Source of the DNA: CAMAVH01 sp964628235
GTDB taxonomy: Bacteria; Pseudomonadota; Alphaproteobacteria; SMXQ01
Direction: 5' to 3'
Length of the DNA stretch: 64,000 bases
Assembly (NCBI GenBank): GCA_964628235.1
Contig: CAZVLU010000011.1
Location: 15,565-79,564 of the forward strand
The notes below the pieces were generated by a model. It had not been told where the DNA came from. It ran no database searches and saw only the letters and a program-made list of their open reading frames with translations. Made by a program: the position numbers and the translations under genes. Positions within the stretch are counted from its first letter, which is position 1; every line of letters begins with the position of its first letter. Shown piece after piece: positions 17,356 through 25,112 of the stretch.

Positions 17356-17384
17356 TATCTAAGTATTCCAGAGAACGATTCCAA
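17356..17384 (-). promoter_or_regulatory. Possible sigma-70-like promoter for the receptor gene at 16179
   Basis: On the - strand TTGGAA and TAGATA are 17 bases apart. Transcription would then start at about 17349, exactly where the inverted repeat begins. Both hexamers are imperfect matches to consensus, so this is weak. Confidence 0.3.
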
Positions 17385-17490
17385 GAGTCTTTTACAAGAG
17401 GATGATAATTTTATTTCATTTTTGCCCGGTTTTTGAGCGTCCTAAAAATCTGCCCAAGTCTTAGGCTGCTGGCTTCACCCTCCGCAGCCA

Positions 17491-18558
17491 TTACTCTTTG
17501 GTCAGCAGCTCAGCCACCTGATCGACAACGGCTTTTGGCGTTTGATAGACGCGTTCGAGCATCGCATTCAGGCGGGCGCCGCCGACCGGATTGACCTCCA
17601 ACTGCTGCTTGTCGCACTCGGCCAGGAATTCCGGATCCTTCATCGTCGCATCGAAGGCGTCGCGCAGCGCCTTCACGCGGTCGGCCGGCATGTTGGGCGG
17701 TGCCAGGACCGGACGACCCATCACCTGCTGCACCAGCACCAATTCGAGAATCTGGCGATCGGAGTCGTTGCGCGCCAATTCGGTCACCAGCGGCAAATCG
17801 GGATAGCCCGGATCTTTTTCGGCGGCGAGTTGGAGCAGCATGATGATCTTGCCGTCCTTCACCCACGGATCGACGCGGTTGCGGAAAGCAGAGGACGAGC
17901 CGCCCGACAAATGCGCGGTGACTTCGCCGCGCTCGAGCGCGAACAACCCCTCCTGCGAGCTCTTGTAGCCTTCGATCACCTTGAACTTGGTGCCGAACAT
18001 ATTGTTGAGCAGGCGCGGATAGACCGACGTGGCCGCTGCGCGGCCCGTGCTGCTCGCCGTCAGCTCGTATTTCGTCAAGTCGGCCAACGTGCGCACCGGC
18101 GTCTTGGTCGAGACGAGAAGGATGCCGGTCTCTTGCTGCGGCGTGCCGATCCAATTGAACTTGGTCGCCTCGAACTTCACGCTTTTGTCGGCCGGATTGA
18201 TCAGCGCTTCGATGGCCGCCGCGCGACCGGTCATGCCGACCTCAGAGCCATCCTTGGGCGCCACGTTATAAATATAGTTCGCCGCCACAAGGCCGCCCGC
18301 CCCCGGCATGTTCTGCACGATGAAGGTCGGATTGCCCGGAATATGCTTGCCCATGTAGCGCGTGATGACGCGGCTATAAGCGTCATAGCCGCCGCCGCCC
18401 GCCGAGCCGAGCATGAATTTGATCTGCTTGCCTTTGTAAAACTGCTCGACCGTTTGCTGCGCGGCGGCTGTCCCGGCGCCCATCGCCAAACCGAAACCGG
18501 CCAGCATGAATGCGCCCAATATCCTGCAAGACCCAGTGAGGGCCTGTCCCATCTTCAT
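17491..18558 (-). CDS. Tripartite tricarboxylate transporter receptor (TctC/Bug family)
   Basis: A 355-aa periplasmic receptor of the longer subfamily (HIPGNPTFIVQNMPGAGG), most like the one at 6793 and unlike its two downstream neighbours. The signal peptide spans about 1-34, ending at GTAAAQQ. The ligand loop reads GSAGGGGYDAYSR. GGGAG precedes the ATG at 18558 by eight bases. It is divergently transcribed from the LysR gene at 18755, across a 196-base gap containing a 29-bp dyad, so that regulator very likely controls it. Whether the receptors at 16179 and 14843 belong to the same transcript depends on the terminator at 17264. Confidence 0.93.
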   Translation of the reverse strand: MKMGQALTGSCRILGAFMLAGFGLAMGAGTAAAQQTVEQFYKGKQIKFMLGSAGGGGYDAYSRVITRYMGKHIPGNPTFIVQNMPGAGGLVAANYIYNVAPKDGSEVGMTGRAAAIEALINPADKSVKFEATKFNWIGTPQQETGILLVSTKTPVRTLADLTKYELTASSTGRAAATSVYPRLLNNMFGTKFKVIEGYKSSQEGLFALERGEVTAHLSGGSSSAFRNRVDPWVKDGKIIMLLQLAAEKDPGYPDLPLVTELARNDSDRQILELVLVQQVMGRPVLAPPNMPADRVKALRDAFDATMKDPEFLAECDKQQLEVNPVGGARLNAMLERVYQTPKAVVDQVAELLTKE

Positions 18559-18682
18559 AACCTGTACTCCCTGTTGTTGCCGTCGATCTAACGTCGCTGG
18601 CTTGCCGTCAGTATCGGCCGGTCATTTCCGGCCCGTCAACGCCCCAACCCGCCGCGCCGCCCCCTGCCCAGCCAACCCCCGC

Positions 18683-18711
18683 TAAATGCGAAAGAGTTTC
18701 ATACGCATTTA
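18683..18711. promoter_or_regulatory. Dyad, candidate LysR operator
   Basis: TAAATGCG and CGCATTTA are perfect 8-bp arms separated by 13 bases, lying midway between the divergent receptor and lysR genes. LysR-type proteins bind interrupted dyads of this general kind (T-N11-A core), and the position fits autoregulation plus control of the receptor. Confidence 0.6.
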
Positions 18712-18754
18712 AAGTAGACAGAATTGTTATAGTGAGGGTATGCTCAGGCACATT

Positions 18755-19717
18755 ATGACTATCAGACAACTTCGTTACTTCCTGCGTATCGTCGAACTGA
18801 AAAGCTTCAGCAAGGCGGCCGCTTATCTTCATGTCGCCCAGCCTGCGCTCGGGCTGCAGATCCGCAAGCTCGAGGAGGAGTTGGGCGTCAAGCTGCTCAA
18901 CCGCCACTCGCGCGGCGTGTCGGCAACCGAAGCCGGCCTGATCTTGCGCGACCATGCGCTGATCGTGCTGCGCCAGATCGAGCGCGCCAAGATGCACCTC
19001 ATCGACTTCGCCGGCCCGCCACGCGGCAAGATCGCCGTCGGCGTGACGCCCACGGTCAATCTCGTGCTCGCCAGCGCGCTCGTGCAGAAATGCCGCGTCG
19101 AACTGCCCAACGTGTCGCTCAGCATCGTCGAAGGCATGAGCGAGAACTTGATGGAATGGGTCGAGAACGACCGGCTCGACATGGCTTTCTCCTACAACCC
19201 GTCGGCGGTGCGCGGCCTGGTCTGCGAACCGATGCTGACGGAAGACCTTTGTCTCGTCGGCCCGCCCGGCGCGACCCTGCCTGCTGCCAAAGCGGCAGCG
19301 AAACGCGGCAAGAACAGCGGTCTCGAAAGCATCGCCTTTGCCGACATCGCAGAACTGCAAATGATTCTGCCCAGCCCGCCGCACGGCTTGCGCAGCATCG
19401 TCGATGAAGTCGCCAACCAACAAGAGATCGAACTCAAGATCACGTTAGAGATCGACTCGGTGCCGGCGACGAAAGAGTTGATCGAAAAGGACCTCGGCTA
19501 CACCATCCTCGGCATGGGGGCTGTGAAGCGCGAAGTGGAAGACGGTCGCCTGACGGCGCGCACCATCACCTCGCCGAATCTCTCGCGCAACATGTTCCTC
19601 GCCTATTCGAGCAAGCGTCCGTCGTCGAAGGCGAGCAACGCCGTGCGCCAGATCATCCGCAGCGTCGTGCAGGACGGCATCGCCAGCGGCCAGTGGGCGT
19701 GGCGTCCAGTCGAATAG
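18755..19717 (+). CDS. LysR-type transcriptional regulator (Nac/CbbR-like branch)
   Basis: A 320-aa regulator beginning MTIRQLRYFLRIVELKSFSK, which matches the usual start of this branch (LRQLRYF). An ATG 15 bases earlier at 18740 is possible, but the purine run before it is only one base away, so it cannot act as a ribosome site. The helix-turn-helix is at about 17-40 (SKAAAYLHVAQPALGLQIRK), followed by LNRHSRGV. A co-inducer domain fills 90-300, with a lysine-rich insertion (AAKAAAKRGKNSG) near 185-200. It is divergent from the Bug receptor at 17491 and may also act on the cluster starting at 19987. Confidence 0.92.
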   Translation: MTIRQLRYFLRIVELKSFSKAAAYLHVAQPALGLQIRKLEEELGVKLLNRHSRGVSATEAGLILRDHALIVLRQIERAKMHLIDFAGPPRGKIAVGVTPTVNLVLASALVQKCRVELPNVSLSIVEGMSENLMEWVENDRLDMAFSYNPSAVRGLVCEPMLTEDLCLVGPPGATLPAAKAAAKRGKNSGLESIAFADIAELQMILPSPPHGLRSIVDEVANQQEIELKITLEIDSVPATKELIEKDLGYTILGMGAVKREVEDGRLTARTITSPNLSRNMFLAYSSKRPSSKASNAVRQIIRSVVQDGIASGQWAWRPVE

Positions 19718-19986
19718 GTCAAGTTCACCAAAGCGTCGCCAAGTAATTGCGACCGATTCTCAAATTTCGACTTGCGGCAGCTACATAACGATATTGATTC
19801 GCAATCTCCATATATTGAAATCACTTAGATCGTAGTGTGATTTTATGTTTGTAGATGGCTGGGGACGGCTATATCTCTGATCCATCACCGGCGCCCAGCA
19901 GAAGGCGCTTTTATCGCGGGTTACCGCGCTGCCGCACCCAACCGGCCCGCCGCCCCCGCCCCACGATCCAGATATTGGAGAATTTC

Positions 19987-20751
19987 ATGCCACGCGATCC
20001 GAAGGCCACTGGCGTCGTCAAAGAACTCGACAAGGTGGTCGAAGACTTCATGAACAACACGCGCTTCTTCCACGAGCCCTTCAACGAGGGCCGCGCGCAG
20101 ATGTTCGTCTATCAGCATCGCCAGAACACCCGCTATCGCAACTCCGTCCTGAAGCTGAAGGTCGCGACGAACTGCCCGGACTGGGAAACCCGTCTGCGCG
20201 TCATCGGCGCCGCCGCTGAAGAGATCATCGCCGACGACGAGCACGGCGGCGGTCTGCCGCACTGGCAGATCCTCGAGAACCTCGGCCTCGCCGCCGGCAT
20301 GTCGAAGGCCAAGATCCGCGCCGCGACTCCGCTGAAGTCGACCCAGCTCGCCTGGAACGCTTGGCACGGCCTGATGGACAACAAGCATTGGCTGCTCGGC
20401 CTGGTCGCCAACGTCGTCGCCGAACGCGCCAACATTTCCGGCTACGGCAAGGGCGGCGAGCTCAAGAAGCACGGCTGGTTCGGCCATGAGCGTCTGCGCT
20501 GGAAGAAGACCCTCGGCCTGCCGGACGACAAGCTGGGCTTCTTCAAGCTCCACGAGATCGCCGACGAGGTCCACTCCGACCTCGGCTGGAAGAACGTCGG
20601 CAAGTTCGCCAAGGAACTCCGCATGGAAGCCGAAGTGGTCGAGATCGGCCGCCAGAACCTGGCCGTTTGGGAGCACTACCTCAACGGAATCGGCGATGCC
20701 GGCGATATCCTGAACAAAGAACTGAAGCGCTCGGGCCGCAAGGCGGCCTAA
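19987..20751 (+). CDS. Haem-oxygenase-like diiron protein (TenA/PqqC/CADD-type fold)
   Basis: A 254-aa, mostly helical protein. The start is the ATG at 19987 (MPRDPKATGV), with TTGGAG seven bases before it; the open frame runs further upstream but with junk sequence. The metal ligand pattern of haem-oxygenase-like diiron oxygenases is complete: Glu79-x6-His86 (EEIIADDEHGG), Glu146 (VVAERAN) and His189-x3-Asp193-x2-His196 (KLHEIADEVH). This is the same spacing at each motif as in chlamydial CADD (Glu81, His88, Glu142, His174, Asp178, His181). Members oxidise diverse small molecules, so the reaction here is open. It opens a + strand cluster with two bicupins and an EutA-type protein. TenA (thiaminase) or PqqC roles are less likely because those lack this six-ligand set. 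Confidence 0.85.
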   Translation: MPRDPKATGVVKELDKVVEDFMNNTRFFHEPFNEGRAQMFVYQHRQNTRYRNSVLKLKVATNCPDWETRLRVIGAAAEEIIADDEHGGGLPHWQILENLGLAAGMSKAKIRAATPLKSTQLAWNAWHGLMDNKHWLLGLVANVVAERANISGYGKGGELKKHGWFGHERLRWKKTLGLPDDKLGFFKLHEIADEVHSDLGWKNVGKFAKELRMEAEVVEIGRQNLAVWEHYLNGIGDAGDILNKELKRSGRKAA

Positions 20752-20825
20752 AAAGCGAGGCACAGCCATAACTTATGGGCAGCGTGAGCCCAAAAAAGAC
20801 GGCTGTTTTGAATACTTTTGTATAG

Positions 20826-20870
20826 AACCGCGTGTGCTAAATTGGTTATAGCACACGCGGTTTTTTCTTT
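20826..20870 (+). terminator. Strong intrinsic terminator directly before the bicupin ribosome site
   Basis: A perfect 14-bp stem (20826-20839 with 20849-20862, loop of 9) is followed by TTTTTTCTTTT. The GGAGG of the next gene begins at 20872. It lies 75 bases after the diiron-protein stop. It could end that transcript or attenuate the bicupin gene; a promoter for the bicupin would have to overlap the hairpin. Confidence 0.85.
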
Positions 20871-20885
20871 TGGAGGCACGCAATC

Positions 20886-22007
20886 ATGAGTCTGACAGCT
20901 AACGCCGAACAGAAACTCCTTCTCGACCCTTATGGGGACTGGGCGGACGGCGAAGGCGTGCCGATCGTCACCGGCCTCAGCATCGACATCTTCGACGTCG
21001 TCACCAAACCCTGGGCCCGCTTCGGCATGGACGGCGCCATCATTCATCTCGATGGCCGCGGCGACTTCACCAACATGTTCGTGCTCGACGTGCCGCCGGG
21101 CGGCAAATCGGCGCCGCAGAAGCACATGTATGAAGCCGTCGTCTATGTCATGGACGGCCACGGCTCGACCGTTGTCGAGACGTCGGACGGCCGCAAGCAC
21201 ACCTTCGAGTGGCAGCCCAAGAGCCTGTTCGCCCTGCCGCTGAACGCGAAGTACCAGCACTTCAACGGCTCGGGCAAGGAACGCGCCCGTCTGTCGGTGG
21301 TGACCAATCTGCCGATCATGATGAACCTGTTCCACAACAACGACTTCATCTTCGCCAACGATTTCCAGTTCACTGACCGCGAGAGCGGCGACAACTACTT
21401 CGCCGGCGAAGGCGAATTCATCCCAGTGCGTCCGGGCCGCAACATGTGGGAGACGAACTTCGTCCCCGATCTCTCGGGCTTCGAGCTGAAGACCTGGGAC
21501 GCGCGCGGCGCCGGTTCGTCGAACATGAAGTTCATCCTGGCCGACGGCACCATGCACGCGCACTCGTCGGAAATGCCGGTCGGCACGTACAAGAAGGGCC
21601 ATCGCCATGGTCCGGACTTCTACGTCTATACCGTGCACGGCACCGGCTACTCGCTCTGCTGGATGCCGGAGGACAAGGACTTCAAGCGCATCGACTGGAA
21701 GCACGGTATCGTCTTCGTGCCGACGGAAGGTCTCTTCCATCAGCACTTCAACACCAACCCGACTCCGGCACGCTATCTCGCGATCGCGCTTGGCTCAATG
21801 CGCTATCCCTTCACCGCGAGCAAGCGCAACCTGTTTGCCGGCGGCGTCGACACCAGCGTCGAAAAGGGCGGCAATCAGATCGAGTTCGAACACCAGGACA
21901 AGCGCATCCACGGGATTTATCTCGCGGAACTCAAGAAGAACGGCGTGAAGTCGAACATGGCCAGCCAGATCGATGAATCGCAGTACGGCGATTTGCTGGT
22001 GAAGTAA
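20886..22007 (+). CDS. Bicupin protein A, unknown reaction
   Basis: A 373-aa protein with two cupin beta-barrels and no signal peptide. The first (about 45-150) keeps His80, Glu83 and His125 in APQKHMYEA and YQHFNG. The second (about 200-310) keeps His239-x-His241 in KKGHRHGPDF and His285/His287 in LFHQHFNTN, but the usual glutamate after HxH is absent. At least one site is therefore equipped to bind a metal. Bicupins include gentisate-type ring dioxygenases and other oxygenases; I believe homologues in related bacteria have been named ethanolamine ammonia-lyase activating proteins, a label resting on neighbourhood with EutA. GGAGG lies nine bases before the ATG. It is paralogous to the next gene. 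Confidence 0.8.
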   Translation: MSLTANAEQKLLLDPYGDWADGEGVPIVTGLSIDIFDVVTKPWARFGMDGAIIHLDGRGDFTNMFVLDVPPGGKSAPQKHMYEAVVYVMDGHGSTVVETSDGRKHTFEWQPKSLFALPLNAKYQHFNGSGKERARLSVVTNLPIMMNLFHNNDFIFANDFQFTDRESGDNYFAGEGEFIPVRPGRNMWETNFVPDLSGFELKTWDARGAGSSNMKFILADGTMHAHSSEMPVGTYKKGHRHGPDFYVYTVHGTGYSLCWMPEDKDFKRIDWKHGIVFVPTEGLFHQHFNTNPTPARYLAIALGSMRYPFTASKRNLFAGGVDTSVEKGGNQIEFEHQDKRIHGIYLAELKKNGVKSNMASQIDESQYGDLLVK

Positions 22008-22032
22008 TACGCCGCTTCGCCTGATCTCTATA

Positions 22033-22066
22033 AACGGCCGGACTGAAAAGTCCGGCCGTTTTGCTT
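22033..22066 (+). terminator. Terminator after bicupin A
   Basis: AACGGCCGGACT (22033-22044) pairs perfectly with AGTCCGGCCGTT (22049-22060), loop GAAA, followed by TTGCTTTT. It is 26 bases after the stop. Confidence 0.9.
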
Positions 22067-22214
22067 TTAACGGTCGGAAAAGACTGCCAGAATAACGATA
22101 ATGACGATAAGGCAGGGCCGCCAAGGCTCGCCGCACAGGGATGAACCGCGGAGACGGTGACGCTCGAAGAGCGCCCTTCCCTACATTGCTATGCACAAGT
22201 TTGGGAGGACGACG

Positions 22215-23345
22215 ATGCCGGACGACTTGCAACTCATGCCGAGCGACCCGGACAAGAAATTCCTGCTCGATCCCTACCTCGATTGGACTAAGGCGGAGGG
22301 CCTGCCGGTCTATGAGGATTTCGGACTCGACGCCTTCGAATGCTCGACGAGGTCTTGGGCGCGCTTCGACGCCAAGGGCGCCTTCCTGCATGTGGCGGGG
22401 CGCGGCGACTTCGTCTCCTGTTTTGCCCTCGAATTGGACCCCGGCCGCAAAACTGCGCCGATCAAGCATCTGTTCGAGGCCGTCTATTACGTCATCGACG
22501 GCCACGGCTCGACCACGGTGTGGACGCCGGAGGGACGCAAGCACAGCTTCGAGTGGGCGCCGAAAAGCATGTTCGCCATCCCGCTCAACTGCCGCTACCA
22601 GCATTTCAACGGCTCCGGTCGCGAGCGCGCGCTGCTCACCTGCACGCACGATCTGCCGCTGGTGATGAACCTGCTGCACAATCACGACTTCGTCTTCGAT
22701 AACCCGTTCGTTTTCGCCGACCGCGTCGGCGATCCGAAATATTTCGACGGCGAAGGCGATTTCATCGAGGTGCGGCCGGGTCGGCATATGTGGGAGACGA
22801 ACTTCGTTCCCGATCTCACCGCCCTCGAATTGAAAACCTGGGACGCCCGCGGCAAGGGCTCGGCCAACATCTGCTTCATCCTGGCCGACGGCACCATGCA
22901 CGCCCACATCTCGCAAATCCCGACGGCGCGCTACAAGAAGGGCCACCGCCACATGAACGGCGTGCATATCTTCGCCGTCAACGGCTCGGGCTATACGCTG
23001 GTGTGGTACGAGGGCGACAAGGACTTCAAGCAGATTCCCTGGCGTCACGGCATCATCTACGCGCCGGCCTTCTGGATGTTCCACCAGCATTTCAACACGG
23101 CGCCGGAGCCGGCCCGCTACATGGCCATCGCCATCGGCAGCCGGCGCTATCCCTTCACCGAAATGCGCCGCAAAGGCGTCGAGGGCGCGGTCGACACCAG
23201 CATCGCCAAGGGCGGACGCCAGGTCGAATACGAGGACCAGGATCCGCGCATCCATCCGATCTGGCTCGCCGAAATCGCCAAGACCGGGGTGACCTCCCAG
23301 ATGGGCGATATCTTCGACGAAAACGGTCGCGTCTTCCGGCCCTGA
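22215..23345 (+). CDS. Bicupin protein B, paralogue of the preceding gene
   Basis: A 376-aa paralogue of bicupin A with strong similarity along the whole length (for example KTWDARGKG, FNGSGRERA, KDFKQIPWRHGI). The ATG at 22215 follows GGGAGG by six bases; an earlier in-frame ATG at 22191 lacks a ribosome site. Domain 1 keeps His85, Glu88 and His130. Domain 2 keeps His244 and His246, and His290/His292, with a histidine (His251) where the cupin motif usually has glutamate. The pair thus differ at a likely metal-ligand position, so they may have divided functions. A terminator separates the two genes, so each seems to have its own promoter. Confidence 0.8.
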   Translation: MPDDLQLMPSDPDKKFLLDPYLDWTKAEGLPVYEDFGLDAFECSTRSWARFDAKGAFLHVAGRGDFVSCFALELDPGRKTAPIKHLFEAVYYVIDGHGSTTVWTPEGRKHSFEWAPKSMFAIPLNCRYQHFNGSGRERALLTCTHDLPLVMNLLHNHDFVFDNPFVFADRVGDPKYFDGEGDFIEVRPGRHMWETNFVPDLTALELKTWDARGKGSANICFILADGTMHAHISQIPTARYKKGHRHMNGVHIFAVNGSGYTLVWYEGDKDFKQIPWRHGIIYAPAFWMFHQHFNTAPEPARYMAIAIGSRRYPFTEMRRKGVEGAVDTSIAKGGRQVEYEDQDPRIHPIWLAEIAKTGVTSQMGDIFDENGRVFRP

Positions 23346-23361
23346 GAAGCGTTGTTTCGCA

Positions 23362-23385
23362 GAGGCCGACAAGGGCCTTTTTTGT
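23362..23385 (+). terminator. Short terminator after bicupin B
   Basis: AGGCC and GGCCT form a 5-bp stem followed by six Ts, about 20 bases after the stop. The stem is short, so termination may be partial. Confidence 0.5.
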
Positions 23386-23533
23386 CCCCGAAACCGTTGC
23401 CAATCATGGCTTTCCAGGCGTTGCGGGGCCTCGGACGATCCTCTATGGTCCGGCCACCGCCTCCGGAGCCGATTTGGCGCTCGGGCCGACCAATTTCCGC
23501 CCAAGTTATTCCGCTAAGCGAAATAGGTAATTC

Positions 23534-25096
23534 ATGAAGAACGTCGATGAAGAAGAGCTGATCATGCACGAGCTTGAGTTCGATCACGGCCACATGACCC
23601 CCGAGCAGCAGCAGGCGATCGCCGACGTGATCTGGGCGGCCGACAACGTGGAGCTGAAAACGGTCGGCGTCGACATCGGCTCGTCGACTTCGCATCTGAT
23701 GTTCTCGCGCGTCCATCTGCAGCGCCTGACAACGGCGCTCTCCAGCCGCTTCGTCGTGGTGGGCCGCGAGGTGCTGTGGCGTTCACCGATTCTGCTCACG
23801 CCTTACAAGCTCGACGACAACACCATCGACGTCGCCAAGCTCTCCGCCTTCATCGACGGCGCCTACAAGGAAGCCGGCCTCGCGCGCGACGACATCGACT
23901 CGGGCGCGGTGATCCTCACCGGCGAAGCGCTCAAGCGCAACAACGCCGAAGCGATCACCCATCTGTTCGCCGGCGAGACCGGCAAGTTCGTCACCGCCTC
24001 GGCCGGCCACCATCTCGAATGCGCCATGGCGGCCAACGGCTCAGGGGCCGTCGCGCTGTCGCGCCGCGAGAAGGCTTGCATCCTCAATATCGACATCGGC
24101 GGCGGCACCACCAAGCTCGGCCTCGTCGAAAAGGGTCAACTGCTGCAGACCACCGCCTTCGAAGTCGGCGGCCGTCTCATCGCCTTCGACGCCGAAGGCC
24201 GCATGGTCCGCATCGAAGGCCCGGCGATCAAGCACGCTGCGCAAGCCGGCATCACCCTGAAGAAGGGCGAGAAGCTCAGCGACGCCGAGAAAACCAAAAT
24301 TTGCGACGTGATGGCCGACGTCCTCGTCACCCATGTGATGCAGCAGGACGCCAATGGCCACGCCAAGGACATGCTGGTGACCGATCCGCTGCCGAAGGAG
24401 CCGACCCCGGCTGGCGTCACCTTCTCGGGCGGCGTGTCGGAATTCATCTACGGCCGCGAAACCAACGACTACGGCGATCTCGGCAAGTTCCTCGCCGACG
24501 CCATCGTCAGCCGTCTCAAATCCAAAAAGATTCCCTACAAGATCTATGATCCGGGCGCCGGCATCCGCGCCACCGTGATCGGCGCGTCGCAGTTCTCCGT
24601 GCAGGTTTCCGGCAACACCATCTCGATCACCAATCACGAAGCCCTGCCGTTGCGCAACGTGCCGGTGCTGTCGCCGAAGGTGTCGCTGGCGACCGACGAG
24701 ATTTCCGCCAAGGACGTCACCGACGCCATCCTGCAAGCCTTCAAGCGCTTCGACTTCAAGGAAGGCGAGATCGCCATCGCGCTGTCGCTGCGCTGGGAAG
24801 GCGACCCGCTGCACGCCCGCATCAAGGCCGTGGCCGACGGCATCTGCGCCGCCCTGCCGAAATCGGCGGCCGGCGCGCAGCCCCTGGTGCTGATGCTCGA
24901 CGGCGACGTCGGCAAGACCCTCGGCGTCGTGCTCAAGCGCGAATGCGACGTGAAGGCCGACATCGTCTCGGTCGACGGCGTCTCGCTCAAGGAATTCGAC
25001 TATGTCGATATCGGCGAGATGATCCGCCCGACCAACGTCGTGCCGCTGGTCATCAAGTCGCTGCTGTTCTCCAGCCCCGGCGTTCTGAAGAAGTAA
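23534..25096 (+). CDS. EutA-type reactivase (ethanolamine ammonia-lyase reactivating factor family)
   Basis: A 520-aa ASKHA-fold ATPase of the EutA family. EutA replaces damaged adenosylcobalamin in ethanolamine ammonia-lyase (EutBC). The nucleotide-binding segments are visible: TVGVDIGSSTSHLMF (43-57), NIDIGGGTTKLGLV (185-198) and TFSGGVSEFIYG near 295-307. The length slightly exceeds enteric EutA. The first ATG (23534) has a modest AGGT site; an ATG at 23564 is an alternative. Neither eutB nor eutC, nor any other eut gene, is in the window. The neighbours are two bicupins before and an MFS carrier 16 bases after. It may serve a distant EutBC or another B12 enzyme, or have been recruited to a different job. 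Confidence 0.88.
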   Translation: MKNVDEEELIMHELEFDHGHMTPEQQQAIADVIWAADNVELKTVGVDIGSSTSHLMFSRVHLQRLTTALSSRFVVVGREVLWRSPILLTPYKLDDNTIDVAKLSAFIDGAYKEAGLARDDIDSGAVILTGEALKRNNAEAITHLFAGETGKFVTASAGHHLECAMAANGSGAVALSRREKACILNIDIGGGTTKLGLVEKGQLLQTTAFEVGGRLIAFDAEGRMVRIEGPAIKHAAQAGITLKKGEKLSDAEKTKICDVMADVLVTHVMQQDANGHAKDMLVTDPLPKEPTPAGVTFSGGVSEFIYGRETNDYGDLGKFLADAIVSRLKSKKIPYKIYDPGAGIRATVIGASQFSVQVSGNTISITNHEALPLRNVPVLSPKVSLATDEISAKDVTDAILQAFKRFDFKEGEIAIALSLRWEGDPLHARIKAVADGICAALPKSAAGAQPLVLMLDGDVGKTLGVVLKRECDVKADIVSVDGVSLKEFDYVDIGEMIRPTNVVPLVIKSLLFSSPGVLKK

Positions 25097-25112
25097 CGAG
25101 GCGGAGAAACAG

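Noticed and set aside
19855..19986. A longer N-terminus for the diiron protein
   Set aside because: The added residues are Arg/Pro-rich and unlike the family; a good ribosome site precedes the ATG at 19987.
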